Source of the DNA: a virus
Reading direction: 5' to 3' (one strand)
DNA length: 21,880 nt
Virus record (IMG/VR): IMGVR_UViG_3300031884_002044
Coordinates: 1-21,880 of that record
A program made the translations under genes and the position numbers. Positions 21,501-21,880 of the stretch are shown piece after piece (position 1 is the stretch's first letter; the number at the start of each line of letters is the position of its first letter). Below the pieces are notes generated by a model. It ran no database searches. It worked only from the letters and a program-made list of their open reading frames with translations, and was not told the origin of the DNA.

Positions 21501-21880
21501 AATGAAAAGGTCAATGCAACCATTGTTGAAAAAACAAAGGAACATCTTGAAACTACGAATAAATTAAGTCAGGCCGGTTTGATTCAGGCACAAATGAATA
21601 AGGCTTTAATTCAGGAAGCAGGGGCCTACAGTGATGAACAAAAATGGGTGGCTAATAGCGCTAAAAACAAAGCGCAATTGGCTCAGGATCTTCTGGATTC
21701 AGATAGCAATGAAGTTCTTAAGGCTCAGGCTGAAAGACGTTATGCAGATAGTTCACAAAAAATAAAAGACGAGCAGATAACCAAAGAATATGGAATCAAA
21801 GAAGAACGACTGAAGAATATTTCCGACCTGACTGGTGCCATGATTACGGCAGTTGGTATTGAAAGTGATTTAGGTAAGGC
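18537..21880 (+). CDS. Phage tail tape measure protein, TP901 type (3' truncated by window)
   Basis: Open for 1114 codons from ATG 18537 with no stop, continuing past the window edge. The N-terminus is MAATYDRRISFYINGKEISNDLKSIRSEM. The TP901-type core spans roughly residues 110-330 (FEERVSNLSALTGLSGKNLLWLADQAKLLSTTTFEG..., ALAGSAEVEHLTKSMSTVGTVAYNSNLTLEQTVGILETLGERQLKGEQAGTQLKASL). Hydrophobic segments follow near residues 425-440 and 505-528 (NPIGLITGLIIAGASAL). From about residue 525 to the end are Lys/Glu-rich coiled coils. Tape measures set tail length and are ejected during infection, so this is a long-tailed phage. The DUF5685 insertion lies directly upstream. Confidence 0.92.
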   Translation, partial: MAATYDRRISFYINGKEISNDLKSIRSEMTKMNNEQARMIIGSKEYINHAKGIRELKGIMADHNQQVAAIGKSWSLAKMGDSFNRYFSMLQAGTAAVVGLVLGFKALVKVHNDFEERVSNLSALTGLSGKNLLWLADQAKLLSTTTFEGGIRVTQSAQDIVDAFTKMGSARPELLQNKEDLVQVTKQALILAAASKMEMEPAINAVAASMNQFNLGAVESQRIINVLGAGALAGSAEVEHLTKSMSTVGTVAYNSNLTLEQTVGILETLGERQLKGEQAGTQLKASLISLKAAHLGYASGIFNVRDALVELRAKMDGSGDAIERDGKLIEVFGKRNITVGTILTSNIDRVDYFTKAVTGTNIALWQAAVNSDNNNAKLAQAGNRITNIANELGGKLTPAMHTVTGYFGMFLKGLIFMIEAFGTYGRVIITTTLAIIGYSVAVKLQTLWQGRANQATLLQIIMQKAQAVMTTISAVASQLWAASLMLITGNLKGATAAMRTLTASMKLNPIGLITGLIIAGASALQYYIEKKKEAAEAANVSNNILKEEKSLMAGYSGDIITEKNNLNAMVGMILRTNEGEEMRGILIDKLKEKYPGLLSFITNEKITNSELRTILKDVNTQYDEKLRYVALRASSDAITNASIKAEERKLVIEDELLAIEKQRYLVGDKKSDAQVTVLNAEYIKLNGNLADYKKKQVELAETMVKLSEKDKLNKSVGGIDQQLAAQLVSRNIYNAKLKLSRESDKKDEIKFYQDQIDLTDAQINLLNMKKKNLIETRVNEPVDHSKGTERSDLILLKERELKAANELPGATKKELIFRNQKVEAIEKEIAALKELGKSHSALQDKEDKLEDRENKKILERLQAENSKQIALINENHMLGLSTDEQYKAQLVAQEFLFQKSKIDNFKKGGKLYEEAVAAFNTLLVTQSEAFKQHMLDAENALDQAKIDNLKDKIEKEKAIEELRWKNELISLKKQIIVRAELKKEEVLYNEKVNATIVEKTKEHLETTNKLSQAGLIQAQMNKALIQEAGAYSDEQKWVANSAKNKAQLAQDLLDSDSNEVLKAQAERRYADSSQKIKDEQITKEYGIKEERLKNISDLTGAMITAVGIESDLGK

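Overview
The window looks like a mobile element, most likely a temperate phage or phage-derived island, from a member of the Bacteroidota. Three things suggest this: protein families typical of that phylum (DUF6712, DUF6573, ArdC, short RadC/JAB, DUF5685), a promoter matching its sigma consensus (TTG-N18-TAnnTTTG) upstream of the methyltransferase, and moderate-to-low GC with A-rich rather than Shine-Dalgarno leaders.

Layout. Positions 1-11.6 kb are read leftward. They hold a small-gene region (SSB-tailed small protein, Zn-ribbon protein, DUF6573, RadC/JAB, unknown small proteins), a four-gene Type III restriction-modification operon (mod, a DUF1016/YhcG-type PD-(D/E)XK nuclease, res, and a Bro-N antirepressor-like protein), and ArdC. 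The interval 11.65-12.15 kb is a gene-free divergent region rich in inverted repeats, including a perfect 27-bp palindrome. From 12.15 kb rightward lies a virion operon: a small protein, portal, DUF6712, three connector/neck candidates and a TP901-type tape measure that runs off the right edge. A reverse-oriented DUF5685 gene with a 23-cysteine tail and its own long non-coding flanks interrupts this operon at 16.57-18.5 kb.

The most unusual content is non-coding. (1) A 160-170-nt element, R, occurs three times (102-273, 2817-2979, 11457-11617). Its closing helix is kept by compensatory changes, it carries variable hairpins, and it has an invariant long-range AAGGGC/GCCCTT pairing. I read it as a structured RNA family that I cannot name. 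(2) A ~44-nt motif, M, occurs six times, each ending just upstream of a leftward start codon. Three copies sit beside R and three stand alone inside the radC operon. (3) A 144-bp leader, L, sits upstream of two unrelated small genes and shares a 29-nt identical core. Together these make a repeated module: L - small gene - terminator - R - M - operon. This module is the best candidate here for an undescribed regulatory or RNA system.

How the parts fit: the leftward genes handle defence, anti-defence and DNA (R-M, ArdC, RadC, Bro-N), the rightward genes build the particle, and DUF5685 looks like cargo. Terminase, major capsid and major tail proteins are not in the window.
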